A stretch of 64,000 nucleotides of DNA, from assembly GCA_016859345.1 (NCBI GenBank), contig CM029111.1, positions 14,462,214 to 14,526,213 of the forward strand. Reading direction: 5' to 3'. A model generated the notes under the pieces. That model saw nothing but the letters and a program-made list of their open reading frames with translations, was not told where the DNA came from and searched no databases. Of the stretch, positions 38,401-48,705 are shown piece by piece. Each line of letters begins with the position of its first letter. Position 1 is the first letter of the stretch. The DNA is from Istiophorus platypterus (taxonomy: Eukaryota > Chordata > Actinopteri > Istiophoriformes > Istiophoridae). A program made the position numbers and the translations under genes.

Positions 38401-39327
38401 TGTTTGCTTATTGAATATTTTGAGAATTTTTCAGGTAGTGCATTAGAATGTCATTATATGTATCATGCAATGACAACAACAACGTATTTGTTATTATTAT
38501 CATCATTGTTGTTGTTATTGTTATTATTATTGTTATTATTATTGTTATTATTATTATTATTATTATTATTAATTTTGATTTTTGACTTGCTTGTTTCCAA
38601 GGAGATAATATGAAGTTTATTTGGTAGCTCTAAAAGCATGTTTTTCTTAGATTAAAACATTATTAATAAATGCTTATAATTGAGTTTATTTTTACATTGC
38701 ACAATATTAGATAAAGAACAGTTAAGAGTGTCAACGCAGCATCAGACTGATAAGTAGTAGCTGTATCATTAATTAAATCAAGCAGCATCCGAGATAAGAC
38801 AATGTGGGCTTAGAGGGGTTCCGGTGGGTCGGTGTTTAGTACGCATACCATATCAATTTGTCTGTATCTACACACTGTTGCTATATATAAGATAAACAAA
38901 AAGCAACTGGGGCTACTTGATGGCATTTTCTGTAAAGAGAGAAAAACTGCCCTGCCTGATTTTCACATGTAGACAACAACTCAGGAGGATGAGGATGAAT
39001 TAGGCAGCTTAGTCCATGACTATGTTAATAAAGTAGACCAGTTCTGGTTCATCCCCTTGTAACACTTCTCTTAAGATAAAGCATTTTGACCAAGCTTCTG
39101 GGTAATATTTCAGTAAACATTACACGTATTAGATAATTTGATGTTTTTGTGACTTTAGTATTTTCCTTGTGGTTGACTCTTTTAGGATCTTTGGCTTCCC
39201 CAAACACTACACGGATGTGAACAACATGGGCAGGATGCAAAGGCAGAAAGTCCTGGGTCGCTCCTGGAGTGTCCCTGTTATTCGCCACCTCTTTGCCCCA
39301 TTGAAGGATTATTTTGAATGTGAATAG
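24866..39327 (+). CDS. dnmt3bb.1: De novo DNA (cytosine-5)-methyltransferase, DNMT3B class, with CH and transposase-like N-terminus
   Basis: A complete gene of 25 coding exons: 24866-24989, 25707-25852, 26358-26523, 26642-28368, 28466-28604, 28752-28811, 28955-29010, 29545-29694, 31275-31337, 31481-31630, 31730-31837, 32363-32492, 33071-33187, 33356-33400, 33498-33577, 33730-33842, 34333-34516, 35618-35702, 36288-36433, 36596-36686, 36832-36980, 37094-37179, 37301-37370, 37806-37924, 39186-39327. All junctions are GT-AG with matching phase, giving 4,446 coding bases (1,481 residues plus stop). Order: EB1-type CH (1-145), hAT-transposase-like region (146-721), linker, PWWP (878-1006, SWWP at 896-899), ADD zinc domain (about 1061-1186), methyltransferase (1187-1481). 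Catalytic marks are intact: FDG 1209-1211, PCN with Cys1279, ENV 1325-1327. It ends in ...CE, as in DNMT3B. Human DNMT3B is about 850 residues; I recall a similarly long CH-containing zebrafish Dnmt3 protein, hence the symbol. It methylates CpG in chromatin in the nucleus. Confidence 0.96.
26642..28368 (+). CDS. dnmt3bb.1: dnmt3 exon 4: domesticated hAT-like transposase module
   Basis: One uninterrupted 1,727-base exon encodes residues 146-721, while all other exons of this gene are 45-184 bases. It opens with a C-x2-C ... H-x5-H zinc finger (Cys190, Cys193, His210, His216; the RHWETNKHKKW tail is typical of BED/TTF-like fingers on hAT-type transposases). An RNase H-like region with a DGEG motif (Asp356) and a helical region follow. 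It ends with FRKLVLTLLSLPCPPLDAQQ and similar sequence, which resembles the end of hAT/ZNF862-type proteins. The usual conserved histidine-rich stretch after the second catalytic Asp is not recognisable, so transposition activity is unlikely. The exon starts in phase 1 and ends in phase 0, so it cannot be skipped without a frameshift. Assignment rests on pattern recognition, not a search. Confidence 0.72.
28466..29694 (+). CDS. dnmt3bb.1: dnmt3 exons 5-8: linker and conserved WESSLRQ box
   Basis: Four exons (139, 60, 56, 150 bases) join the transposase-like module to the PWWP. Exon 5 is acidic and Ser-rich. Exon 8 carries GWESSLRQKPQARTLFQAG, matching the block upstream of the PWWP in DNMT3A/3B (GWESSLRQRPMQRLTFQAG as I recall), so the ancestral DNMT3 part resumes here. 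A long (AAT)n array lies about 125 bases upstream of the exon 8 acceptor. Confidence 0.88.
29333..29442 (+). repeat. (AAT)n followed by (ACC)n in dnmt3 intron 7
   Basis: About 29 AAT units followed by five ACC units, ending in CACAG. It is the longest trinucleotide array in the window and lies in the intron before dnmt3 exon 8. Confidence 0.95.
29695..31274 (+). other. dnmt3 intron 8, no gene seen
   Basis: AT-rich intron of 1,580 bases. Around 30,540-30,625 it contains text of dispersed repeat family B (ending near ATTAATTGATAGATGCTGCCC). No coding exon is supported. Confidence 0.6.
31275..32492 (+). CDS. dnmt3bb.1: dnmt3 exons 9-12: PWWP domain
   Basis: Exon 9 is a short basic linker (PRGRRKH). 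Exons 10-12 encode the PWWP domain, which in DNMT3 proteins reads H3K36 methylation. IGELVWGKVRGFSWWPGMV and WFGDGMFSE are near-identical to the family. Exon 12 begins after a CTCTAG acceptor at 32,363 (LAGERCGKSF...). A competing AG at 32,368-32,369 would give a premature stop in the required phase, which decides the acceptor. Confidence 0.95.
33071..34516 (+). CDS. dnmt3bb.1: dnmt3 exons 13-17: ADD zinc-binding domain
   Basis: Five exons encode the ADD domain. Cys pairs are in family order: CLSC (1063-1066), CQKC, CTVC, CGNTSCCRCFC, CKDC and CYMC. In DNMT3 proteins this domain binds unmethylated H3K4 and restrains the catalytic domain. Exon 16-17 phase 2 joining forms the RCFC motif. The lysine-rich exons 13-14 before it correspond to the variable PWWP-ADD linker. 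Confidence 0.95.
34517..35617 (+). other. dnmt3 intron 17 with dispersed repeat
   Basis: About 35,130-35,405 matches the family B repeat (GATTAATCTGCTAATTATTTTC ... AATCAACTAAATATT). The rest is unremarkable AT-rich intron. Confidence 0.55.
35618..39327 (+). CDS. dnmt3bb.1: dnmt3 exons 18-25: catalytic methyltransferase domain
   Basis: Eight exons encode residues 1187-1481. The SAM-binding motif LSLFDGIATG is split between exons 18 and 19. GGSPCNDLS carries the catalytic Cys1279, FENVVF carries the motif VI Glu1325, and the target-recognition part includes VSPAHRARYFWGNLPGMNRP. Motif X is GRSWSVPVIRHLFAPLKDYF. All positions normally needed for activity appear present. The stop codon is TAG at 39,325-39,327. 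Confidence 0.96.
35745..36235 (+). mobile_element. 3' end of an L2/CR1-type LINE in dnmt3 intron 18
   Basis: A partial frame reads YKVPLRKTNCYFKSFIPSAI, a degenerate form of the C-terminus of non-LTR retrotransposon reverse transcriptase ORFs in fish. It is followed by a (TTTG)n tract (36,085-36,120) and the tail GGGATAAATAAAGTTTTCTGAATC, typical of an L2-like 3' end. Only the last part of the element is present, as expected from 5'-truncated insertion. It lies in the intron separating the two halves of the methyltransferase SAM motif. Confidence 0.75.
37925..39185 (+). other. dnmt3 intron 24, no gene seen
   Basis: The intron holds a T-tract (38,264-38,290) and a (TTA/TTG)n array (about 38,477-38,570). 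I see no coding exon or recognisable mobile element. Confidence 0.6.
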
Positions 39328-39633
39328 CGACTCGGAGATGACTCCTCGTGTCAGAGCAGCAGCAGTAACACTACTGCCTTATAGTGTTCTGCATGACTAG
39401 GTAGTTTAGTCTTTTACTGAAAGGTTTAGCATTTTACTATTTTGACTTTTAGAAATGTCTCGCTCGTGAGCCCTTTTGATCCTGGGAGTTGTCACTCATC
39501 CACCTTCAACCAGCAGACACCGACACTTTTCAGTTTTTCTTTTCTTTTTTTTTTTCTTTTTTGTTCTTTTTTTTTCCCTTTCCTGTGATACATGAAGCTG
39601 CTGTGATCAAACAGTAATGTTGCTCACTGCATA

Positions 39634-40228
39634 GGCCTGTATCATGAAGCGAGATTAGCCATCTTTATGACTTAACTCTGGCTTTACAGTATCACGACGC
39701 TGGCTCACTTTTAATCAGCAGGTCAGCAGGCAGCTGTTTTCAGTAGAAATCTAAAAAAACAAACAAACAAAAAAAAAAAACCCACTGTAAACTCTCTGTC
39801 CAGCACCAAATGACAGGCAGACAGAGTTGGAGACAAGCTGGTGAACAAAATGGAGGGTTTATAAGCTTCAGTGCCAAACATTTCCCTCGGTGGAGACCAA
39901 AGTAGAGCTAAAAGAGAGTGAACATTGGACTTGACAGTTATCAGATGACCAAAAGTGCCAAAATGACACTGTCCTAGACTGATGAACATGTTGAGGAGGA
40001 CTGAATAATACCTCCCACGCTTTTTTAGAGCCTCGCCTTTCACACTTGGATATTAATTCTAATGTTTCCATGACTCTTATCCCATTCTAATAACATTATA
40101 TTAATGTAATGTATATGCTGTATGTACTGATTTACCAGTCTCATGACACCAGGTTTTTGAGAATCACCAGTGTCAGACTCAGTGAAGCCGCGTAACCCAA
40201 CCGTCTAGTTCGCTTCGTGATACAGGCC
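39634..40228. mobile_element. Non-autonomous DNA transposon (MITE-like) with about 20-base terminal inverted repeats
   Basis: The left end GGCCTGTATCATGAAGCGAG (39,634-39,653) is matched in reverse complement at the right end (40,208-40,228) with two mismatches. The body has no transposase. A family C repeat sits inside it (39,790-40,035). It lies about 300 bases after the dnmt3 stop codon, so it is probably transcribed in the 3' UTR. I did not find a convincing target-site duplication. Confidence 0.7.
39790..40035 (+). repeat. Dispersed repeat family C copy nested in the inverted-repeat element
   Basis: It shares GGAGACAAGCTGGTGAACA-like, CATTTCCCT, GTGGAGACCAAAGTAGAGCT and AAAAG...GGACTTGACA text with 16,720-16,835. 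Nesting shows that family C inserted after the host element, or that it is part of it. Confidence 0.55.
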
Positions 40229-41440
40229 CCAGGTCTCTACCTCAACACGGATTTATCGGTTAAAGATATCAGCAGTTACACTTTTTTTTTATCTTTATTA
40301 ATTTATGAAAATGTGTTAACTTTGTTTTCTTTTCACGTGTTTTATATTTTTTTATTGTGAAATCTTTGCAGGGATTTTAAGTCTGATCTAATCATGTTCA
40401 TCATAGACTGTGATTAATTTTATGGTTTTTACATCTTAAGGGATTTGACTGGCCAGTTTTTTAAAATCTGCTTTTTCCATACATTTTTTTTATCCAAATA
40501 ATGTTGATCTCACTGTGATACACCAGTGACTTTGTTCAGAATAACCTCACTGGATTTGCATTTGTGCAAACACTTTATTGACTTTAAGGACTGTTATTTA
40601 TACAAGACCAAAAATATTTAAGGAACTCGTTGAGAACAAACTGAGTCTCATCAGTGTTTCAACTGGAATGTCTTTAATATAACTGTAGTCAGGAAATTAT
40701 TTCAAAGGGCTGACTTTTTTAAAGAAAAAAATTTAGAAAGCTTTTAGTATTGTGGTTGCATTTTTTTAAAACTGGACCAACGCTTAATCTTCCTCAGGGG
40801 GTCAACTTTTATTTTTCAAGAGGTGTAAATCCAATAACAACAACCAGTGATTATGTCCTTTATCGACTAATCTGCTGCCCTTTTTTTTCTTTCGATTAAT
40901 GGTTTTGTCTCATAAACTATCAAAAACATCTGTAAAAGTTTTCATGAAGCAGAAGGTGTTGTCACCAATCTGCTCGTTTTGTTTTGACCAAAAGACTAAA
41001 ATATCAAAAAAAGCAACCAAACTAACAAAAAAAAAAGAATTTACAATTACATAAGAATAAATAAAGCAGTGAATCATCACAAATGACAAACTGGAACCAG
41101 GGAATATTTGAGAAATATTTAAGAAACCATTTTTAAAAATTAATCGATTTTTAAATATTGGGTTGTTATTTATGTGTTGATCAACTAATCCAAGAATCTT
41201 CACAGCAGAAGAAATTGTGTCAAAAAATAAGGATGAAAAGCCAGACATTAATTCAGTTCATTAAAAGAAGGTGAATAATCCTCACCATTGTCGAGGCCGG
41301 GATGTACGGAGACATTATGCTTATAAAACGAAGGTATAACAATATAATCTCTTACAGGGAGCATTAGGAATGACTTCAATGATCATGGCTTAAAAAACGA
41401 AAATCCTCATTTTTAAAATCATGTTGCCGCAACAATAAAA

Positions 41441-44400
41441 GCTTTTAAAACATTCGTACTTAGAATATTTATAGCAAAGCCTTGAAATTACCTGACTGGT
41501 GCGTCCTTCATCATTTTTCATTGTTTAGGTTTAATAAAACACACTTAATATTCACTCTGCTATATTTTTAGCAAGGTTGTACTTCAGTCATGTTGTCATG
41601 TAAACGGTGTATTCAACATCTTGAGACTTGAGGACTTTAATTTTAAAAAAAGTTGCAGTTTAAACAAGACGGTATAAAAAAAAAAGCTAGCAAAAGTAAA
41701 ATCATACAAAATATGGAACAGAAGGCTGAAATGTGAAATAATGTACCACATTTTCAAAACTCCTTAAATGTTGTTTCTTCCTGCTTCTTCTCACCGCTTT
41801 TTCCATTTGATTTCAGCTGTTTTACTGCAAATGTCATATTTTAAAGAACAGTTTAGTATTTTTCTATGACAATCCTATTTTCCCCATAGGCTGTTTATAT
41901 CAAAATGCCACTTTCCTATCACAATGTCTTTGTCTGTCGGTCAACACAAATGTTAATAACAACATCACACTCAGTTACGTGATTGGCTGTGCACTCATCC
42001 AGACCAAAGCAGCAGCCAATCACATATCTTGCATTATTTTAAAGGTGTGCTGGATTATTTCACAATTTCATGGCTATATTCCATATTTATTCCCATGATT
42101 ATTCAGGTCACAGTGTCCTATTTATTTATCCTCTTTATCCACTTAATTTGAACACTTTAGTCTTTTTAAGAAATTCACATTATAGCTCTTAAAACAGCCA
42201 TGTTTTCTTATTGTTTGAATCTCCGACTACAAAAAATAACCCATTTTGCAGCTTTGTGTACAGGAAAATCCGAAGTTTCCAATAAGCATAAAACTGCAGC
42301 AGGGAGCTCATTTCAAAGCTGTGCATCCTTTCACAAAAATATTATAGCTTTCATGATTAATCTATTAGTCATTCAAAAGGAAGTTAATCTGCAACTACTT
42401 CAACGACTGATTAATCATTTAAGTCATTTATCAGGCAACATTGCAAAAAAGTTTTAATTTTTGACTTTTCATAAACCGAATGAATAATCAATTATTTCAA
42501 AGGGAATTTTTTTTTTTGATCAGTATGTTAATTGTCAGCCTTTATTACATTTTCAAATGTAATCTTATTCGATTATTTCCTGTTGTTTGAACTAACAAGC
42601 TTAGATGACGTCCCTTTGTGCATTGTGATGAGCATTTTTCTCTCTTTTCTGAGATTTTACACCAGTGACTGATCGAGAAACTAATCTGCAGATAAACAGA
42701 AATGAAAATGATAGTTACTATCAGTCCTGCTATACCATCAGTTAAATAACCTGTGTGTGTGTTATTGTTTTTTTACAATATGGCCAGCAAACATGTTATC
42801 TGCATGTATATAGTGTAGGTGCTAATTTTTCATGAATGTAAGTATTTTTTCGTTGTTTTTCTTAATGTTTGCTGTGATTTCGTTTAATTGATAGTTTTTT
42901 AACTCTTGTACAACATTGTCAGTACTGTTCTGGTGTCCCAAAATTTGGATTTTATGCACAACTGTTTTTTTACTTAAAGTTAAGATAGTGTTGCCACCTT
43001 AGGTGAGAACTACTTTTAGCTTTCCTGTGATTGACCATTTTTTTCCTGTTCACTGTATTTACTATCAGTCCATGCTCAGTGGACGGGCCTGCAGTGAAAT
43101 CAGACTGTTGTGAGAATAGACAACACCTTTACCTCATCGACTGTTTGGACTTCTGTTTCCTGATGGTGCTACGCTAACGGTGCTAAATTTGTATCCATGT
43201 TTTTGGTTTTGTCTCTTTACCTCTGCCCTTAAATCGCATCGGGTAAAAGTGAACGTTCCTCGTAGGTTTTTGTTATGCAATGTGTTGGTGGTTTAATTGT
43301 GTGCTTCTTTTTATGAAATGAGAAAGTGACGTAGGGAGATATTAGTGTGATATATGGTGTAGTCATATTCCTTCTTTGGGGGCAAGTCACAAGTCAGGAC
43401 ACAAAGCGTACATGGGAATTTTTACTCAGGCATAATTAAGCAAGTGTTGTATGATGCCTGTTTTTTATGGACAGACATGTTGGGGGGTCAAAACATAAAG
43501 TTTTGCCTTTTTTACTGCTTAATGATTGACGACATATTTTGGCCCCTCTTTTCAAAAATCATACATACATGGAGTAGTTGACACCAATTTCCTTGTTAAT
43601 TGTGGAAATAATGCTACAGAACAACTGGAGCTCAGTGGTGCTGATGGAATAAAATCTATGCTACATATCTGTCAGTCTTGTTTTTGTTTTTATATTTATT
43701 TATTTATTTTTACATCAAGTTATGCTGGGTGTGTCACAGCTGAAAGGGCTCGTGTTCCACCACCAGAGGTCAATGTTGTTTACAGCTAAGCAGTGTAATA
43801 GTGGGCTCATCATCCTCCTGCCAATGTGCATCCTGTCACAACAACAGCTGTATAAGATGGATGAGTTAATATAAAGGCAACAGTGATATTAAATTTATTT
43901 TACCAGGATAATCAACACAGTATCAGTTCTGTCTCCATGGAGTTGTGGGTAGATTAAAAGACACCCCCGCCCCCCAAAAAAGGTAAACCATGAATCAGTT
44001 GGTACAGTCTACTGATCAAGTCTACTGGTGTCCAGTTCGTTCCATTGCAGACTCTGTTGTTTAACTGATTCCACGTATTGGCATCATAACACTGTAGTCT
44101 GCTCATGAACACATCACATCAGGGATTTCCTTGACCTTCTGACTGAGTGTGATCATTATCATGATGACCCCCACCCCAAGCACTGGGTATCTGCAGCATT
44201 CTCCAAATTAATTTTAATCCTGTCAGACTTTTTTTTACTACCACAAAGGAACCAATTTAATACCTTTTTCACGGTCATATTGGTCTGAGAATTGAACATA
44301 AAGCAAAAAGGCCGTCGGCATTAGAGAAAACAATGCCTAAAATTATTAAAACATCAAGTACTTGAATGTACTGACATTTATTTGTCACAATTTCCAAGTC

Positions 44401-44790
44401 GTAGCTAAAGATAAGTCCCGATATTATAATTAAATAATTCACATGACCAGGAGCCTCTGTATGAAGTGACTGTTAATGTTTCTCGTTTGAAAGTCAAAAA
44501 TGTGCATTATAGGACTACAATAGTAGGAAAAACCACAACAAAGTGACACAAAATGACAAAGAGTCAAAACACAATCTAGGTGGTTGTCTTTTGTCTCTTT
44601 TGAGTTTCTTTGTTTGTTTGGATGAGGACACTTTGAAATATTTTGGATTAATAAAATTAATGCCAGAGTATATCCTAGCTTAAATGTTGGTGTATATTAT
44701 TCACCTAATGTTACTGTATACGGCCACCCTAAAAACTCAAGACCTAACAATATGTCAACACTTCATCTAGTTGGAATTTTTAAGACTTTT
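41441..44790. other. Intergenic or extended 3' UTR, no gene seen
   Basis: AT-rich sequence with family B-like repeat text near 42,360-42,560. An AATAAA-bearing stretch at about 43,648 could be an alternative dnmt3 polyadenylation site. No coding exon is supported. Confidence 0.5.
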
Positions 44791-44848
44791 TTTATTAAAA
44801 AATATTGATTTTCATGTCCAAATTCATATCCTATAAAACAGGGAAAGG

Positions 44849-46970
44849 TCACTTGGAAGATGATGCTACTTCCCAGGGCTTTGGTATCCTCTCCATCTGA
44901 GAAGGAGTAGGACTCTGGTTGCTGGGTTTTATGTCCAGTTTTATTGCTCCTGGCACCTCCTTTCCCTCCTGGATCAGTCGCATCACCTCTGCAAAGGAAA
45001 GCTGCTTTACCTCAGTCTCTGCAGATGTTTCAGTCGCCTGGTTTTTACTGATATCAGAGTCTGAATCGGAGGGTGTCCTCCGGTCCGGCTGCTCCATGCT
45101 GAAGGCCATTGGTGTCACACGAGGAGAGGCAGAGCTCCACTGTTTGTAGCTCGTCCCGTCTATGGGCTCGACAAACCTGGTGATGACAGAGAGGAGAGCA
45201 ATAATGACGTATTTAAATTTTTCTTTAATTTATTTATTTTGAAGGGGAACGACTGACACAATTCATTTTCTGTGGTAGCATCCCATTCAATATTTAAGTA
45301 TGAATAGAGTAATAATAGAATGTAAAAAGTGTACTACATTACAAATAAAAGTCCTGCATTATTATGTCTGTGGACATAGTTCAGTAAGGCACACACCTGT
45401 GTATTTAAGGTCCCAAACTTACAATACACGTCAGGGCAAAAACCAAGACATGAAGTTAGAAGAACTCTGTGCGGACTTTTATGATAAAATTATGGGGAAG
45501 CAAAAATCAGGGCAAGGGGTATAAAGCCATTTCTTAAACTCTGAGTTTTTCCAGGAGCATGGTAATTATGAAATGGAAGATGTTTGGAACCACAAGGACT
45601 TTTCCTGGAGTTTTCCACTCAGACAAACTGAGTAAACAGGGAGGGGGACAAGAACCCAGCAGTTACTCTAACAGGGTTCCAGAAGTCCTCTGCAGAGATG
45701 AAGAACCTCCCGGAAGGACAACCATCTCAGCAGCATACCATCAATCCGGCTTTCATGGTAGAGTGGCTAGACATAAGCCACTTTGTGTGAAAGGCATATG
45801 ACAGTCCACTTGGAGTTTGCTGGCATTTAAACGGCAAACTCCAAAATCATTTGAAAGACTCAACTTGAGAGGATCTGTCAGGAAGAATGGGATGAACTGA
45901 ATCATCCCATTCTTCCGAATTCTTCCCATACTTCTGCAATTAACACATTTCAGTTTTGATTTTTAATCTTTTTTTTTCTTAAAAACATGCTTTCACTTTG
46001 TCATTAAAAGGTTACTTGGTGTAGACTGGCTTTTTATCTTTTAATTTACAAATAAATGTACAACAGAATAAAGTGTACATAAAGTGCAGGGGTCTGAATA
46101 CTTTCTGAAGCTGCTGTATTTTCACATCTTTTTTATATATAATTTACTTAGTATTCCTTTATACCAAATTTACTTTTCATGTATATTGCATAAACTAAAG
46201 TGATCTATTTTTACTTCATTGTGTCATCATACCACTAGAGTAATTATTTCTGCACAGTGATATTAGCAAATATGTTTGCACTGTGCAAAAAAAAAAATCA
46301 TGTAATGGCCCGAGGTGCTGTGATGGTTCCCTGCCTGTGAACTCCTCATCATCTCATGATTAAATAAGCATGAGGTGATTAAAGAGCTAAGAAAGAGAGA
46401 AATTTGTTAGAGAAAATTATGTTAATTTTTAAGCCAAAATCCCCTCTATTATGCATGTTATATTTGTATTGTTTATTGTCTTGTTTTATTTATTTTTTTA
46501 AAACGTTTACTTTCCTATATTTTACGCTGTTGTGTTAATTTCATTCTTGTGGATCAAGTCTTATGTTTTATTGTTTTTAAATACCGGCTTATTAAATGTA
46601 TTAGCACAGAGAAGTCAGACAATACATGCACAAAATATCACACTCGACAAAGGAAAAACGGGGGGAAAAAAACCCAAAACAAACCTTTGGGATGTTTAGA
46701 CATTTATAGCAATTGAAGGTTAATACTAGGGAAAAATGAATGTTATTTTAGAGCCTCTTTGCAGCTGATAATCTTGAACGCTTTAAGTAATAACGGCAAA
46801 TGAAGCTGCAGACATGTCACACACCTGTTGTAGAAGAAGAGTTTCATGTCCTGCAGTCGGGTTTCGTCCCCGCTGCCGCTGGACTTGTGTAATAAAACCT
46901 TCAGTCCGTCCTGAAACCTCCCGTCGGCCTCGAAGTCGTAGGAGTCAAACCTGGAGAAGACAGAGTCCAT
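44849..46970 (-). CDS. pex39: KPWE-motif protein, PEX39/C6orf226-like (two exons)
   Basis: Two exons on the minus strand, 46970-46825 and 45176-44849, join in phase 2 (AAC AG|G TTT) to give 157 residues. The N-terminus (FSRFDSYDFEADGRFQDGL, then a MKLFFYNRFVEPID segment) is followed by a Ser/Asp-rich linker, then SFAEVMRLIQEG (109-120), VPG, PTPS and the KPWE motif (148-151). The SF-x-EV-x-RLI-x-EG ... PG ... KPWE arrangement is the signature I associate with PEX39/C6orf226 and the PEX14-like KPWE family, where KPWE contacts the PTS2 receptor PEX7 in peroxisomal import. The ATG at 46,970 has a good context; the frame is open upstream only through a GTG. The single 1.6 kb intron holds a Tc1 remnant. 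A TTTATT (AATAAA on the minus strand) lies near 44,790. The KPWE call is strong, orthology moderate. Confidence 0.7.
45290..45365 (+). repeat. Dispersed repeat family A fragment
   Basis: It carries GTGTACTACATTACAAATAAAAGTCCTGCATT, matching the 10,690 copy over the AAAAGTCCTGCATT marker. It lies directly before the Tc1 remnant, inside the intron of the KPWE-protein gene. Confidence 0.5.
45380..46118 (+). mobile_element. Internally deleted Tc1/mariner element
   Basis: The sequence follows the familiar fish Tc1 text in order: GTGTATTTAAGGTCCCA, CAAAAACCAAGACATGA, GGAAGATGTTTGGAACCAC, ACAACCATCTCAGCAGCAT, AGTCCACTTGGAGTTTGC. It then jumps to TTGAGAGGATCTGTCAGGAAGAATGGGA, which belongs near the transposase 3' end, so most of the catalytic (DDE) part is missing. 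It ends with GGGGTCTGAATACTTTCTGAAGCTGCTGTA-type terminal sequence at 46,118. The remaining coding text is broken. It lies in the intron of the KPWE-protein gene, opposite to its direction. Confidence 0.82.
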
Positions 46971-48300
46971 CTCGGTTTGATTCGGCGGATCCACGCTGGT
47001 CCCGACGCCGGGTCCCGGCGAACGCAGCAACAGTTCCGGCCTGGTCTCCGCCGGGCGCCAACGAGCGCCGCTGAAGAGAGTACACGACTGACTGAGGGAG
47101 GACGGCTCCGGCTGCAGCGCCTCCCGCGGCGGGCCTCGGCACTGCACCTCAACGCCGGGCTAACGTCATACCCAAGTATTCGCATCCTTTACTTAAGTAG
47201 AAGTAGTGACACCACAGTGTGGAAACGCTCTGTCACAAGTCAATTTCATGCAAGCACCATTATTACAGATGCATTAACATCTAAGCATCACAAGGAGCTA
47301 ATATTTAGTACTTTATATACTGTTGGGTGCTTTGTTCAAAAATGATGCATCTTATGATTGAATGTATTTCGTGTAACACCTTAACCTGCAAAGTAACTAA
47401 TAATCGCAGCTGTTAAAATAATGTAGCGGAATGAAGAATAAAGTGTTTGCCCCTAAAGTGTAACGGAATGAAAGTACAAAGGAGCATGAAATGTGAATAC
47501 TTAAAGCAGAAAAAAAGCTTACAACAGAAAAACAAATAGTAAATTTATCAGATAAAATTTCTTGTAGTGGTTTACTGCATGGGCCTGTTTTGCGTGTGAT
47601 TCTGCCACTTTTACTCCAATCGTGTGAAACTGGGTTACAGTGAATTGAAGACACTCCGTTAGGGAGTAACCTACATTGTTGTGTGTTTGTCTGTTTTATG
47701 AGTAGAGGATAACAGTAGAGGATGCACATGTGTTGTGAGCAGAAACGTGACACCGTGTGATTGCAATTGTGTGACACCCCCCCCCCCCCCCACCCCACCC
47801 TCGCTCTGTCCTTGACCACAGCCACAGGCCTGGCTGCCAGTTGTAGTCGATCCAACTGATCTTCTCCAAGAAAATCTGAGCTTCCACTTCCCACAGTGAA
47901 TCCAAAATATAATATTCCAGTGTTTTACACGTTACAAAACAATTCAGCACACCGTGATGTGCTGGCTGCAGGTTGTGTTTTTTCAGGGACAGTGAAGGTC
48001 AAGAGTCACATAGAGAAAAGAGGAAGGGCGAAGGAAGGAGATGGGATCATGCTCCTAACAGGCGAGGAAGTCTTATCTTATTAACTACTTAGCAGTTACT
48101 TTTTCTTTTTGTAGCACGTGACGTAATCCCCCCCCATCCCCCCACCCCATCCTGAAGTAGCTGATTACTGCAGTGTAAACAATTTTCTGCAGCATGAACA
48201 AATCTACAGATTTCAGACTGAAGTCTGAGTGTAAAGACAAGACTAGTGTGTGTGTTGATAAAGAAAATAAGAGAGCTGCAGCCTCTTGGTCAGATCTTAG
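46971..48300. other. Between the KPWE-protein and mtcl2 genes: CpG-rich promoter then repeats
   Basis: The first about 190 bases (46,971-47,160) are GC- and CpG-rich and probably hold the promoter and 5' UTR of the minus-strand KPWE gene. At 47,160-47,500 there is a family A repeat (CCTTTACTTAAGTAGAAGTAG onward). The rest is unremarkable, with C-tracts at 47,777-47,792 and 48,128-48,145. No coding exon was found. Confidence 0.5.
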
Positions 48301-48705
48301 ATGTTTATTCAGTGAAGCAATAGGTTATTCTCTACAAAATACTGTAAAGATAATATAAAATTAAACCACAATGTAAGTGCAAAAGCCAGTTTTAGTTTAG
48401 AGCTTTAAACTTAAGGTATAAATGAATATTCAACATTTGTAATATTAATACTTTTTAGTGAAATAAAGATTAATGAGTGTTTTTAATTTGCACCGAAAGA
48501 AATATATCTATCTCTTTCACTCCCAGCTCTCACACATTCTACATCCCATATACAGTCTACCAGTTCTCCCAGTTCAAAAAACCCTGCAGGAAAGCAAGGT
48601 TTTGTATTTCAAGATTACAAGTTAGATTCCCAGCCCCTGTGGCTCCGACCGCTCTCAGCTGTCCAGGGGTATCAGTGGCGCCCCCTCTGTCGCCCCTCCG
48701 CCCAT

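Larger units (their letters stand above)
39328..41440 (+). other. dnmt3bb.1: Probable dnmt3 3' UTR
   Basis: Sequence following the stop codon contains long T-tracts near 39,540-39,580. The first convincing AATAAA with no competing gene is at 41,434-41,439 (CAATAAAAGC); a further AATAAA is at 41,530. The region contains the inverted-repeat element at 39,634-40,228 and a family B repeat at about 40,860-41,240. The true end of the transcript is not fixed by sequence. Confidence 0.4.

Noticed and set aside
42200..42457. ORF of 85 codons downstream of dnmt3
   Set aside because: Its composition matches the surrounding AT-rich repeat text, with no similarity or splice support.
46743..47147. N-terminal extension of the KPWE protein upstream of residue 1
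   Set aside because: The longer frame begins at a GTG, not an ATG, and the 57 extra residues lie in CpG-rich promoter-like sequence with no family match.
46814..47345. Plus-strand ORFs over the GC-rich first exon of the KPWE gene
   Set aside because: They are antisense shadows in CpG-rich DNA.
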